Under the pieces are notes generated by a model that had not been told where the DNA came from, did not search any database, and was given only the letters and a program-made list of their open reading frames with translations. The position numbers were made by a program, and so were the translations under genes. This document shows positions 32,516 through 41,960 of a stretch of DNA of 64,000 bases, one piece after another. Origin of the DNA: CAVQUE01 sp046290435. GTDB taxonomy: Bacteria; Actinomycetota; Acidimicrobiia; Acidimicrobiales; UBA8592. Location of the stretch: positions 62,001 through 126,000 of the forward strand of contig JBKAGO010000041.1 of assembly GCA_046290435.1 (NCBI GenBank), in the 5' to 3' direction. Each line of letters starts with the position of its first letter. The stretch's first letter is position 1.

Positions 32516-32668
32516 CCGACGACAATCGGTCGACCCCTGTATCCAATTGAGGAAAACAGGGCCATATCTGTAATCAAGTCGAGTATTTGAGTCGCTCGTG
32601 GCGCCCGCTGTCACGGCGACAGGCGTCGACACCCCTACGATGTGGCGGCCGACAGGGGACCCCGACCG

Positions 32669-34330
32669 ATGACCGAGACCTCCGCCGCGACCACGCCGCC
32701 AGACGACGCGGACACCGCCGCGCCGAAACCGGACCTCCCTCGCCGGTGGAGCGAGCGTCGCCGCGGGATGGATCCCGAGAACCGCCGCCGTGTCCTCGAG
32801 GCGTGCGCCATCAGGACCTCCTCGGGCTGGGTCACCCACTTCGTCTTGATGATGGTCCTGTCGGTCATCGTCGCCGTCATGGGACTCTCGGCGGACTCGG
32901 CCGCCCTCGTCATCGGCGCGATGCTCCTGGCACCGCTGATGCAACCCGTGCTGGGGACGGCGGCTGCCCTCACGATGGCCATGATGGGTCAGTTGCGACG
33001 CTCCCTCGTGGTGTTGCTGCTCGCATCCGTCGGCTCCATCTTGTTGGCAACAGTGGTGGCTGCGATGCTCGGCAACGGATCGCTCAGCGGCGAGGTCCTG
33101 GCCCGGACCAGCCCCGACGCCCGGGATCTGGTCGTCGCCCTGGCTGCCGGCGCCGCCGGCGCCTATGCGATCTCGCGTCCGGACCTGTCGAGCTCCCTAC
33201 CAGGGGTGGCCATCGCCGTGGCCCTGGTCCCGCCGCTGGGCGTCGTGGGCATGACCCTCGAAGCAGGCCGGACCGACCTCGCCGGCGGTGCGTTGCTGCT
33301 CTATGTCACGAACCTCGTCGCCATCGTCGCCTCGGGCGTGTTGGTGTTCCTGCTGACCGGCTTCGCTCCGCCTCGGCGTCTGGCGACCACCTCGACACGG
33401 GTCGTCGCGGGAGGTCTGCTCACGGTCGCGTTGATGGTCGCCGTTGCGGTGCCCCTGACCCTCGCCAGCGTCGACGCATCGAGTGACGCCCGCGACCGCG
33501 AGAACATCGAGAGCGCCGTGCGCGCCTGGATCTCCATCACCGGCGACGAGATCGACGAGGTCGACATCGACGGGTCCTCGGTCATCGTGCGGGTCTTCGG
33601 CTTCGAGAGCCCGCCGCCCACCGGACCGCTCCAGCAGCGGGTGCAACAGATCCTCGGGCCCGACGCCACCGTCGAGGTGCGCTGGACCCAGGCCCAGCTG
33701 GCGCCGACGGACACCGTCGAGCCCACCGAGGAGGAGCTGCTCACTGCCGAAGTCGGCGAGGTGGCTCGCCAATGGCTCGAGGCCGCGGAGATCGGCGCCT
33801 ACGAACTGCGTGTTGCAGAGGTGTCCAACGATTTCGTCTTGGTGGACGTGACCTCGGCTTCTGCACTGCCCACCGTCGAGGATCTCCAGGCGCGCCTGCG
33901 CGACGCGACCGGTCTGGCCCCCGAGGTCGAGGTCCGCTGGACCGAGCAGCGGCGTCTGTTGCCCGATGACGGCACCGAGACCATCGACGAGACGACGGCA
34001 CGCCTCGAGCGCGTCGCCCGCGACTGGGCGCTCGAGCAGCCCGACCTCTCCATCGTCCGCGTCGGCTACGACGGGGTGACCATCACCGTCGACCTCATCG
34101 GGGTCACCCCGCCCGACGGACCGGCTCTCGAGCGCCTCCTGCTCGAGGAGCTCGACGCCGAAGCCGACGTCCGTATCTGGTTCTCCGAACGCAGCCAGCT
34201 GGTTCCGGTCCCGACGCCCACCCCGACGCCGGTTCCGACGCCCACGCCCACGCCGGTCCCGACCCCGACGCCGGAGCCCGAACCCGAACGGCAACGGCCG
34301 GCGCGAGCCACCCCGACGCCCGGAGGCTGA
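32669..34330 (+). CDS. DUF389-family membrane protein with Pro/Thr-rich tail
   Basis: A 553-residue protein. Six hydrophobic helices (about 55-270) include LVIGAMLLAPLMQPVLG and PGVAIAVALVPPLGVVGM, the signature of DUF389 (TIGR00341-like) proteins. A large extracytoplasmic or soluble part follows (about 280-515) with three repeated alpha/beta units (VDIDGSSVIVRVFGF, EVSNDFVLVDVTS, VGYDGVTITVDLIG). Residues 513-553 are a PTPTPVPT-type low-complexity tail. Transport function is unproven. AGGGGACC precedes the ATG; GTG at 32642 is an alternative start. Confidence 0.85.
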   Translation: MTETSAATTPPDDADTAAPKPDLPRRWSERRRGMDPENRRRVLEACAIRTSSGWVTHFVLMMVLSVIVAVMGLSADSAALVIGAMLLAPLMQPVLGTAAALTMAMMGQLRRSLVVLLLASVGSILLATVVAAMLGNGSLSGEVLARTSPDARDLVVALAAGAAGAYAISRPDLSSSLPGVAIAVALVPPLGVVGMTLEAGRTDLAGGALLLYVTNLVAIVASGVLVFLLTGFAPPRRLATTSTRVVAGGLLTVALMVAVAVPLTLASVDASSDARDRENIESAVRAWISITGDEIDEVDIDGSSVIVRVFGFESPPPTGPLQQRVQQILGPDATVEVRWTQAQLAPTDTVEPTEEELLTAEVGEVARQWLEAAEIGAYELRVAEVSNDFVLVDVTSASALPTVEDLQARLRDATGLAPEVEVRWTEQRRLLPDDGTETIDETTARLERVARDWALEQPDLSIVRVGYDGVTITVDLIGVTPPDGPALERLLLEELDAEADVRIWFSERSQLVPVPTPTPTPVPTPTPTPVPTPTPEPEPERQRPARATPTPGG

Positions 34331-34402
34331 CCGGCCGCTGCGCCTCGCCTGGCACCGGTGTTGGTGGAGAGCCTCGTCGGCGGCGACGCTCGGGGAAGGG
34401 CA

Positions 34403-34490
34403 GGGGTCAAGTCGTACTTTCAACCAACTCCGGGTCGTCGAGCCTGAAGGCCGCAGCGTGACGAGTTGGTTGAAAGTACGACTTGACCCC
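34403..34490. repeat. 88-bp inverted-repeat element, copy 2
   Basis: Same 28-base arms (34403-34430 and 34463-34490) and same total length as the copy at 13468-13555, with a different 32-base centre. It lies between the convergent DUF389 and dehydrogenase genes, 41 bases beyond the latter's stop. The perfectly conserved arms and free centre could reflect recent copying or selection for the hairpin. Confidence 0.9.
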
Positions 34491-34531
34491 AGTGATTTGT
34501 GCCCGTTGGCGGACGACCGGAGGGTGTCGGG

Positions 34532-35581
34532 CTACGAGGCCAGGGGGCGGCCGAAGGGGAGCGAATCGCGCCAGGTGCCCAGGAACTCCTCGGCGCGCAT
34601 GCAGGCTCCGAGGAACGGGCCGTGCTCGTGGCCGAGGGCGTGGTCGAGCGCCGCCTCGACGCTCGTGGTGGCGGCGGCGATGACGGCGTCGGGGCTCGTC
34701 GCGCTCTCGGGATACCACGCGTGCATGGGTGCCCCGGTGGGGATGAAGTCGGCGACGGCGACGATGCCGGCGCGACCCATGACGGCCAGGGCCTTGGCGG
34801 TGTAGGGCAGCGGGGCATGGGGCACGACCGCCGCGACCTTCAGTCGTTCGGCGCTCTGGTGGTTGATCGCGCCCATCTTCGAACCGCAGAACAGCACGTC
34901 GGCCGGAGTCGCCAGCACCTTCCACGCGGGGTCGGCGCCATCGCCGACCATGGCGTCGCCGCTCTCGGCCCATGCCGATGCCAGCGCCGCAGGGTCGAGC
35001 CCGCTCTCGTCGACCATCGCTCCCTTGGCCGTCGACACGGCGACGACCGTCGCCCCGCGCACGACTGCGGCTGCTGCGAGGGCCGCACCGGCGTCGCCGA
35101 AGCCCTCGATGACCACCCGCTTTGCATCGAGGCCGTCGAGCGCCTTCGCCGCGGCGACGACCGGGCCCAGCCCTGCGAGGTGCGTGGCCAGCGTGATCTC
35201 GCCGACACCGTCGACGTCGACCATCGCCGTGGCGAGGTCGCTGCGATCGTCGGCCCCGGTCAACTCGGCGAGCGCCGCTGGGTCGACTCCCTTGGCGGCC
35301 TCGATGGCGAGCGTGCCGTCGGCGACCTGGGGAAGCAGTTCGGCCACGAACGCGGCCACGGCGTCTCGCAGGGTCTCGGGCGTCGCATTGATGCCGGCCG
35401 AGGCGCCGCCGCGCCGGAACCCATGGGCGGCGAACGCATACGTCAGCGATCGAGCCATGTCCTCGGCACCTCCCTGCAGGATCTTGGGGGCGGCCCGAAC
35501 CACGCCGGTGGCCGGAGCCCCGTCGAGGTCGATCACCACGAAGGCATCGGTCGAGGACAGCTTCTGCAACGTCACCGCCAC
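34532..35581 (-). CDS. Glu/Leu/Phe/Val dehydrogenase-like protein
   Basis: A 349-residue protein with the two-domain layout of amino-acid dehydrogenases. The N-terminal part has MARSLTYAFAAHGFRRGGAS then AGINA. The Rossmann domain carries RVVIEGFGDAGAALAAAAVV (GxGxxG type) and ADVLFCGSKMGAIN. At the place of the catalytic Lys in GGGK/GGAK motifs it reads GGASAG, so Ser61 replaces the Lys. Either the activity is altered or the protein has another role. The GTG start at 35581 is a best guess; GTG at 35575 is also possible. Confidence 0.75.
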   Translation of the reverse strand: MAVTLQKLSSTDAFVVIDLDGAPATGVVRAAPKILQGGAEDMARSLTYAFAAHGFRRGGASAGINATPETLRDAVAAFVAELLPQVADGTLAIEAAKGVDPAALAELTGADDRSDLATAMVDVDGVGEITLATHLAGLGPVVAAAKALDGLDAKRVVIEGFGDAGAALAAAAVVRGATVVAVSTAKGAMVDESGLDPAALASAWAESGDAMVGDGADPAWKVLATPADVLFCGSKMGAINHQSAERLKVAAVVPHAPLPYTAKALAVMGRAGIVAVADFIPTGAPMHAWYPESATSPDAVIAAATTSVEAALDHALGHEHGPFLGACMRAEEFLGTWRDSLPFGRPLAS

Positions 35582-35658
35582 ATCATGCCATCGTCGCCGG
35601 TCCCGACAGCCACCTGAACTCGCACGCCGTGCCGGCACAGCGCTCCGGCCGACAATCC

Positions 35659-36912
35659 TCAGCCGCTGACGGAGAAGGTCCGTGCGTCGGTGTTGTTGCC
35701 GGGAACGGGATCGGGGGCGGTCTGGGTCAGCGTGACGGTCAAGGTGATCGACCCGCTGGCGGTGGGCACGATGGCGACGTCTTTCTGCGCTACCCAACGT
35801 GAGGGCAATGGGCCGTTGCACACGAATGATGAGTCCGAGGCCCTACTGCACGCCCAGTTGGCGTTCCCCACGCTCACCGTCGTGATGACACCGCCGGTGA
35901 CAGAGATCGTGAGCCTCGTCGAGGAAGGGAGCGAATTCGGGCCTCCGTTGGAGCCCTTGACCTGCACCGTCGTGGGTTGACCTGCAGTGAATGCGGGGCT
36001 CGTCAAGATGCTCGCGTAGCCATCGGTGGGTGGTCCCGACGGTGGCGGCGTGGGGGTCGGCGTCGGCGGTGGTGTCGGGGTGGGCGTGGGCGGCGTCGTC
36101 GGCGTCGGGGTCGGCGGCACGGTGGGAGTCGGTGGCGGCGTCGTCGGGGTGGGTGTTGCGGTGGGTGTCGGTCTCGGGCGTGGCGGGGTCGGCGAAGGAC
36201 CGGGCCCGGGTGGGGTCGGTCCGCCGGGGGTCGGGGTGGCCGACGGGCCGGGTCCGGGCGTATCCGGCGTGGGTCGAGGCCCGGGCGTCGACGGTGTCGC
36301 GGTCGGAGATGGCGTCACCGTGGGCGCGACGGTCGGTGTCGGCCGGTCGTCGCCCGGCGCCGGGGTGGGTGTCGGCGTTCCATCGCCCGCACCGTCGTCG
36401 GCATCCGGGCTGCCCGAGCCGTCCGCGCCATCGGAGCCTGATCCCGGATCGCCGGGCCCGTCGCCATCGTCCTCATCGCTGCCCTCGTCGTCGCCCGTGC
36501 CATCGGAGTCGGCGCCTCCATCGCCCAGCTCGCCGCCGTCGTCCTGTCCATTGCCGTTCTGGCCGTTGCCATCGCCGTTGTCGGCGCCGTCGGGATCCGA
36601 GCCCGCCTCGCCACCGTCGCCACCGTCGCCACCGTCGCCACCGCCATCACCGCCGCCCGCGGCGCCGCTGCCGCCCGCCAGTTCGTCGCCGGCTGCGGCC
36701 GCCACCAGGACGGCGGGATCGGGGAAGCGGGCGTCGTCGGCGCGGATCGGCGAGCCGTCGGAGATGCCGACGGCATCGCTCGATCGCACCGCCTGCACGC
36801 CCATCGGCACCGCGATGGTCATCGTCAGCACCGTCGACGCCACGACCGCGACCACCGTCGAGGCCGCACCGGGGCCGGTCAGCCATGCGAGCGCTCTGGC
36901 GAGCAGCCCCAT
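35659..36912 (-). CDS. Secreted Pro/Thr-rich surface protein
   Basis: A 417-residue exported protein. An N-terminal hydrophobic helix (about 17-37, STVVAVVASTVLTMTIAVPM) acts as anchor or signal. Residues 75-180 are Gly/Asp-rich, 180-300 are PTPTP-type repeats (a likely wall-spanning stalk), and 300-417 form one beta-sandwich reading LTISVTGGVITTVSVGNANW and ITLTVTLTQTAPDPVPGNNT, close to DUF11/CARDB-type adhesion modules. Two Cys in the sandwich could make a disulfide. It is the last gene of the HK-RR operon, so it may be a target or sensor part of that system. Confidence 0.75.
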   Translation of the reverse strand: MGLLARALAWLTGPGAASTVVAVVASTVLTMTIAVPMGVQAVRSSDAVGISDGSPIRADDARFPDPAVLVAAAAGDELAGGSGAAGGGDGGGDGGDGGDGGEAGSDPDGADNGDGNGQNGNGQDDGGELGDGGADSDGTGDDEGSDEDDGDGPGDPGSGSDGADGSGSPDADDGAGDGTPTPTPAPGDDRPTPTVAPTVTPSPTATPSTPGPRPTPDTPGPGPSATPTPGGPTPPGPGPSPTPPRPRPTPTATPTPTTPPPTPTVPPTPTPTTPPTPTPTPPPTPTPTPPPSGPPTDGYASILTSPAFTAGQPTTVQVKGSNGGPNSLPSSTRLTISVTGGVITTVSVGNANWACSRASDSSFVCNGPLPSRWVAQKDVAIVPTASGSITLTVTLTQTAPDPVPGNNTDARTFSVSG

Positions 36913-36942
36913 CTCAGTGCCCGCCCGGGCCGGGGCCGGCTG

Positions 36943-37407
36943 TCATGGCGCGGCCTCGGTGGACTCGCCGCCCACCTCGAACCGGGCCGCGCGGCGGATC
37001 ACCTCGCCGTCGCCGTCGACGGCGGTCACGAGCAGTTCGTAGCGTCCATCACCGATCAGCGCCGGATCGGGCTCGATCACGAACGGTGCCGACCGGTCGG
37101 TCCCCTCGTCGATGGCCGCGGCGCCCGCGGGGGCCAGCACCCACGCCACGGCCCTTGCCTCGATGTCGATGGTGATCGACGCCGACCCGACGGCTGCCAC
37201 CGTCGCGCCGTCGAGCTCGCGACTGTCGGCCGCGCCCTCGCCGGGCGTCGAGATCGTGATGCCGTCGGCATCGACCCGGTCGGCCGGCCCGGCGCCGAGC
37301 GCCATGGCCAGCATCGGTCCTGCGATCAGCGCGGTGACCCCGGCGGCGACCGCCGCGGTCACGGGGCGTCGACGCCACGTCGGCTCCGCCGGCGTCGGCC
37401 CCTCCAC
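36943..37407 (-). CDS. Small exported protein in two-component operon
   Basis: A 154-residue protein I do not recognise. A basic start (TWRRR) and hydrophobic helix (PVTAAVAAGVTALIAGPMLA, 16-35) indicate a membrane anchor or signal. The rest is a small beta-rich domain (ASITIDIEARAVAWVLAPA, GRYELLVTAVDGDGEVI) reminiscent of an immunoglobulin-like or Big-type fold. The GTG at 37407 lies 3 bases past the response-regulator stop, with GAGGA inside that gene's last codons, so it is translationally coupled. Confidence 0.6.
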   Translation of the reverse strand: MEGPTPAEPTWRRRPVTAAVAAGVTALIAGPMLAMALGAGPADRVDADGITISTPGEGAADSRELDGATVAAVGSASITIDIEARAVAWVLAPAGAAAIDEGTDRSAPFVIEPDPALIGDGRYELLVTAVDGDGEVIRRAARFEVGGESTEAAP

Positions 37408-37410
37408 GTC

Positions 37411-38052
37411 TCAGTCCTCGCGCAGATCGATGATGCCGAGACGCACCGCACTCAACACCGCATGGGTGAGGCTCTGGGTGTCGAGCCGCCGGTAGATGGC
37501 ATTGAGGTGGTTGTGCACGGTCTTCTGGGTGATGCCGAGATCGCGGGCCACCTGTTTGGTGCTCATCCCGTCGGCGATGCCCTGGAGGATCTCGACCTGG
37601 CGCGGCGACAACAGCTCGTCCTCCACCTTGGGCTGTTGGGCCTGGGCGACGCTGAGCATCGACGACGCCAACGCGGGCGACAGCCCCGTCTCGCCCGCCG
37701 CCGCGGCCCGGACCGTCTCCAGCACGTCCGCGAACGAACAGCCCTTCGACAGGTAGCCCACGGCGCCCGCCTCGAGGGCCTGACGGGTCCGCTCGATGTC
37801 GTCGTGCATCGTCAACACGACGACCTTGGTCCCCGGGACCGTCTCGGTGATACGACGGGTCGCCGTGACCCCGTCGAGGACAGGCATCGAGATGTCCATC
37901 AATACCACGTCGGGTTGCAGCTGCTCGGCGAGGCGGATCGCGTCCTCGCCGTTGGACGCCTCGCCGACCACCGACTCGCCGGCGGACTCGAAGCTCTTCC
38001 TCACGCTCTCACGCAGGATCTGATGGTCGTCGGCCAAGACGATGGTGATCAT
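37411..38052 (-). CDS. NarL/LuxR-type response regulator
   Basis: A 213-residue regulator. In the receiver (1-120) the acidic pair is ADD, the phospho-Asp is in VVLMDISMPVLDG, then Thr (VVLTMHDD) and Lys (GYLSKGC). The LuxR HTH spans about 150-210 (LSPRQVEILQGIADGMSTKQ, VARDLGITQKTVHNHLNAIY). It is phosphorylated by the overlapping sensor kinase (4-base overlap at 38049-38052). The two downstream exported proteins share the transcript. Confidence 0.95.
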   Translation of the reverse strand: MITIVLADDHQILRESVRKSFESAGESVVGEASNGEDAIRLAEQLQPDVVLMDISMPVLDGVTATRRITETVPGTKVVVLTMHDDIERTRQALEAGAVGYLSKGCSFADVLETVRAAAAGETGLSPALASSMLSVAQAQQPKVEDELLSPRQVEILQGIADGMSTKQVARDLGITQKTVHNHLNAIYRRLDTQSLTHAVLSAVRLGIIDLRED

Positions 38053-39833
38053 GGGGTGTCCTCTCTGGGAACGGTGACCTCAATGGTGGTGCCTGCGCCG
38101 GGGGAACTGGTGACAACCAGTTCGGCGTCGATGACCTCGGCTCGTTCGCGCATACCGACGAGACCGAACGCGGTCTCGCGTACGCCGCGCGATTCGTCGA
38201 ATCCGTCGCCGTCGTCGGCGACCCGCAGCCGGGCCATGGCGGGGGTGACACGCCAGTCGACCACGACACGCGATGCGTTGGCGTGCTTGCCGATGTTGTT
38301 GAGCGCTTCCTGCATGATGCGCAGCACCTCGTTCTCGACCGCCACCGGAAGGCGATCGTCGCTCTCGGTCGCGACGACGTCGACGTGGACGCCGCTCTGG
38401 CGCGCCCAACGCTGAGCAAGGTCGGAGGCGATCTCGGCGAGCGACTGTTCCTCGGTGACCGAGGTGCGCATCTGACGCAGGGTCTCGCGTAGCTCGTCGA
38501 TGGCGCGTTGGACATCGGCGTGCAGGGCATCGAGCTCCGCCGCCGCGCCGGGCGTCGGACTCGACTTGATCCGCTCGAGCTCGAAGCTGATGTAGGTCAG
38601 CCACTGACCAAGGCGGTCGTGCAGATCGCGGGCGATGCGGGCCCGCTCCTCCTCTGCGCCGAGGATGCGCAGCCGTCGGAACCACCGGGCGTTGTCGATG
38701 GTCAGCGCCAGCGCGTCGCCCAGCCCGGCCAGCAGGCGCAGGTCGCGATCGCTGTAGCGGCCGACCTCGGGATGCTCGATGCCGAGCGCCCCGACGACAC
38801 GGCCGCGGGTGCGCAGCGGCGTGTAGATGCCACTGCCGCTGGCGGCGTCCAGCCCGGTACCGGCGAGATCGCGCACGAGCACCGGCGCATCGGCGGCGAC
38901 GGTGTCACCGAGCCGCTGCGGCAGCGCTGCGTCGCCGGCCATGGTGGGCGCCAACGCGAGGCCCTCGGTCAGCAGCGGCGACCACGTGCGGTTGACCTCG
39001 CTGCGCATCACCAGGCCCAGCACCGAGGCGTCGAAGGTGTCGATGAGCTGCGCGCGCGTCGCCGCGACCGCCTGTTGGAGATCCAACGACGACGGCAGCG
39101 TGCGGGCCACCCGGTTGAGGACGTGGAGCAGTTCGTTGGTCTCGGCGAGCGCGTCGAGGCGGCCTGCGATCTGGCGGCGTCGACCCTCGGCGTCGGCCAG
39201 GCGGGTCCGCGCCACCGAGGCGGCCAACAAGGCGGTGACCATGAGCACCAACACGAGCCAACCCGACGCGCTGGCCAGGCCCAGATCGTGACCGGTCGCG
39301 GCCCCGACCACCACGGTGGCCACAACACCCGCCGCAGCAGCGATGGCGCCGCGACGCAGGCCCCAACCGAACGAGGCCACCCCCGCAGCGACGATGAGGC
39401 AGGCGACGAACGCCGAGACCAGGCCCCCGCTCATCCCGATGGCCACGCCCAACAACACCGCATCGCTGACCGCCGCGATCTGGGCGCTTTGCTCGCGGGC
39501 GCCGAGACGCAGTGGGCGCAGCGTCCGCCAGGTCGTCAGATACAGACAGATCGACGTGGTCACCACCAGCCCGACCGAGCCGTCGACGGCGTCCGGCGCC
39601 GCCAGGGCGGTGCCGAGCACCACCGCGCACCAACGCAGCGCGGCGACCAGCGGGGCGAGCACCGTACGCGTCGACGGCGGCACCCGGAGCTGGCGGTGCG
39701 AGGGCTCGTCGGTGTGGTCGACGCCACCGAGACGATCGAGCGCGGCATCGAACTCGCCGACGCCTCTGCGGGTGCCGCCGACATCGGGACGGTCGCCCGC
39801 ACGCGACGGGATGCCGGCGGCGGTGTCGGTCAT
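38049..39833 (-). CDS. NarL-type sensor histidine kinase with GAF domain
   Basis: A 594-residue HisKA_3 kinase. A 50-residue polar N-tail is followed by about six membrane helices (60-210) forming a membrane sensor, a GAF domain (about 235-380; LPSSLDLQQAVAATRAQLID, GALGIEHPEVGRYSDRDLRL), the dimerisation helix with EERARIARDLHDRLGQWLTY (phospho-His), and an HATPase domain (N box EALNNIGKHANASRV, G boxes DDGDGF and FGLVGMRER). The signal is unknown. It is the first gene of a four-gene operon. Confidence 0.93.
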   Translation of the reverse strand: MTDTAAGIPSRAGDRPDVGGTRRGVGEFDAALDRLGGVDHTDEPSHRQLRVPPSTRTVLAPLVAALRWCAVVLGTALAAPDAVDGSVGLVVTTSICLYLTTWRTLRPLRLGAREQSAQIAAVSDAVLLGVAIGMSGGLVSAFVACLIVAAGVASFGWGLRRGAIAAAAGVVATVVVGAATGHDLGLASASGWLVLVLMVTALLAASVARTRLADAEGRRRQIAGRLDALAETNELLHVLNRVARTLPSSLDLQQAVAATRAQLIDTFDASVLGLVMRSEVNRTWSPLLTEGLALAPTMAGDAALPQRLGDTVAADAPVLVRDLAGTGLDAASGSGIYTPLRTRGRVVGALGIEHPEVGRYSDRDLRLLAGLGDALALTIDNARWFRRLRILGAEEERARIARDLHDRLGQWLTYISFELERIKSSPTPGAAAELDALHADVQRAIDELRETLRQMRTSVTEEQSLAEIASDLAQRWARQSGVHVDVVATESDDRLPVAVENEVLRIMQEALNNIGKHANASRVVVDWRVTPAMARLRVADDGDGFDESRGVRETAFGLVGMRERAEVIDAELVVTSSPGAGTTIEVTVPREDTP

Positions 39834-39978
39834 CGACAGGGCCCGTCAGCGCGGTGAGCCGGAGCGGGAGCCGGCAGGCCTGGCGCCGGTTCGCGCCGAT
39901 CCGAACGACCTTTCGGATCGGAAGATCCCACTGTGCGGACGTTCGTGAACACCGCACCAGATTGGCACCCGGGTACCA

Positions 39979-41835
39979 CTACCAGGTGGGATCGCCCTGG
40001 ATCAGCTCGATCAGGTCGGTGATCGGCATCGGTCGGGCGATGAAGAATCCCTGGGCCTGGGTGCAGCCGAGCGCCCGTAGGCGGGACAGTTGGTCCTCGG
40101 TCTCGACGCCTTCGGCGACCGACACCAGGCCGAGTGCACTGGACAGGCGGATCACGGCGCTGGTGATGACCGTGCTGCCGTGGTTCTCGCCGAGACCCGA
40201 CACGAACGTGCGGTCGACCTTCAAAACGTCCACCGGCAGCGACTGCAGATACTGCAGGGACGAGTAGCCGGTGCCGAAGTCGTCGACCGCCACCCTGGTG
40301 CCCAGACCCTTCAGCAGGTTGAGGACCGCGGCGCTGGCGTTCACGTCGCTCATCAGGGCGCTCTCGGTGATCTCGAGCTCGATCAGGGCGGGATCGACGC
40401 CGCTGTCGCGCAGCGCGTCCTCGAGGTCGCCCGGCAGCGAGGGATGGTCGAGCTGGCGCACCGACAGGTTGATGGAGACCTCGATGTCGTGGCCGGTTGC
40501 CTCGCGCAACTCGACGGCCGCCGAGCACGCTTCGCGCATGACGAACACGCCCATGGGGATGATGAGGCCGGTGTCCTCGGCAATGTCCATGAACGCTGCG
40601 GGAGGTCGCATCTCGCCGCCGGGCAGCTGCCAGCGCAGGAGCGCCTCGGCACCGATGATGGCACCGGTGTCGAGGGAGATCTTCGGCTGGTAGAGCACCC
40701 GGAGCTCGTCGTTGCGGATGGCGCGTCGCAGATCGGCCACCACGCTGAGCCGGTCGGCGGCGCGGGCCTGCAGATGAGGCTCGTAGATCTCGAAGCTGCC
40801 GTGACCGCTCTCCTTCGCGCGGTAACACGCGGCGTCGGCGGCGCGCAGGAGCGTCTCGCCGTCGAGGGCCGGGTCGGCGGGGGTACTGACCGCGATACCG
40901 GTGACGACCGACAGCTGGACCTCTGTGCCGTCGATGTAGAACGGGGCCGACGTCGCCCGCAGCACCGACTCGGCGAGCTCGTCGACGTCGGCGATGCCGG
41001 GACAGAACACGCCGAACTCGTCGCCGCCCACCCGTGCCAGCACCGCGTTGGAGGCGAAGGTGCGCAGGAGCCGGTAGGCGAACGCGACCAGCACCCGGTC
41101 GCCCGCCTCGTGGCCGAGGCTGTTGGTCACGGTGCGGAACTCGTCGATGTCGAGCAGCAACAGCGCCGCGCTCTGCCCGCGGTCGTGCAGCACGGGCAGC
41201 TGTTCGCCGATCTTGTGCAACAGGTGTTGGCGATTGGCGAGTCCGGTGAGCCCGTCGTGGGTGCTGCGATGCTCGAGCGCGGTCTGCAGAGCCCGGTGCT
41301 CGCCGACGTCGTGGCCGATGACGGTGAGGCTGCGGACGTCGCCGGTGGGGGACCGGTCCGCCAGCAGCGTGAGCTCGAGTTGGAGAGCCGACCCGTCGGC
41401 GCGTGTGGTCGATAGGTCGCCACGCCACTCGTTGGAGGTGTCGAGTGCATCCCACACCACGTCGTGGGTGCTGCCGTCGAGGAGCCGTTCGAGGGACCGG
41501 AACGTCGGGTCGACGTCGGCCAGGCCGAGCACGCTGCGCGCCGGGCGGTTGGCGTAGAGGATGCGGCCGCCGGGCTCGATGACCAGGATGATCTCGGTGG
41601 TCGCGTCCAGCGCTTCGCGGAGGCGGACCACCAGCGGCGCATCGAGAGGCTCGGGTGCCGAGGTGTCGGGCAGCAACAGCACCACGTTGTCGCGGCCAAC
41701 TGCGTGATGCCGCCCGCCGGACCGCACGCCCCGATCGTCGGACAGGTCGACCACGGAATCGACCGAGGGGTCGATGCGTCGAGTGGCGGGTCGACCGAGT
41801 TCGGGGTCGATCTCGATCGGGGTGTGGTCTGTCAT
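39979..41835 (-). CDS. Cytoplasmic PAS-GGDEF-EAL protein
   Basis: A 618-residue soluble protein. A PAS domain (about 70-185, ALDATTEIILVIEPGGRILY) is followed by GGDEF (185-350, RVGGDEFG intact at 268-275) and EAL (360-610, AEALLRW with EAL 397-399, VDDFGTGYSSL, AEGVE). All catalytic residues for both c-di-GMP synthesis and breakdown are present. Residues 1-60 are polar and disordered. It is transcribed alone; 125 bases separate it from the prenyl synthase upstream. It is the second c-di-GMP enzyme in the window. Confidence 0.93.
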   Translation of the reverse strand: MTDHTPIEIDPELGRPATRRIDPSVDSVVDLSDDRGVRSGGRHHAVGRDNVVLLLPDTSAPEPLDAPLVVRLREALDATTEIILVIEPGGRILYANRPARSVLGLADVDPTFRSLERLLDGSTHDVVWDALDTSNEWRGDLSTTRADGSALQLELTLLADRSPTGDVRSLTVIGHDVGEHRALQTALEHRSTHDGLTGLANRQHLLHKIGEQLPVLHDRGQSAALLLLDIDEFRTVTNSLGHEAGDRVLVAFAYRLLRTFASNAVLARVGGDEFGVFCPGIADVDELAESVLRATSAPFYIDGTEVQLSVVTGIAVSTPADPALDGETLLRAADAACYRAKESGHGSFEIYEPHLQARAADRLSVVADLRRAIRNDELRVLYQPKISLDTGAIIGAEALLRWQLPGGEMRPPAAFMDIAEDTGLIIPMGVFVMREACSAAVELREATGHDIEVSINLSVRQLDHPSLPGDLEDALRDSGVDPALIELEITESALMSDVNASAAVLNLLKGLGTRVAVDDFGTGYSSLQYLQSLPVDVLKVDRTFVSGLGENHGSTVITSAVIRLSSALGLVSVAEGVETEDQLSRLRALGCTQAQGFFIARPMPITDLIELIQGDPTW

Positions 41836-41960
41836 CGCGGGGGCCTCTGCTCGTGGTGCACGCCCGACTTGCGCGAAGGTGACGTCGCCGTCGCTTCCCT
41901 ACCCAGGTGGCAGTGTTGCCGACCTCACTGTCCGACGCAAGCTTCGCCCAAATATCTCAC

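Noticed and set aside
36026..37042. 338-residue Gly/Val then Ser/Pro-rich plus-strand open frame
   Set aside because: It is the complement of the PTPTP and Gly/Asp repeats of the exported protein on the minus strand; the repeats alone create its apparent order.
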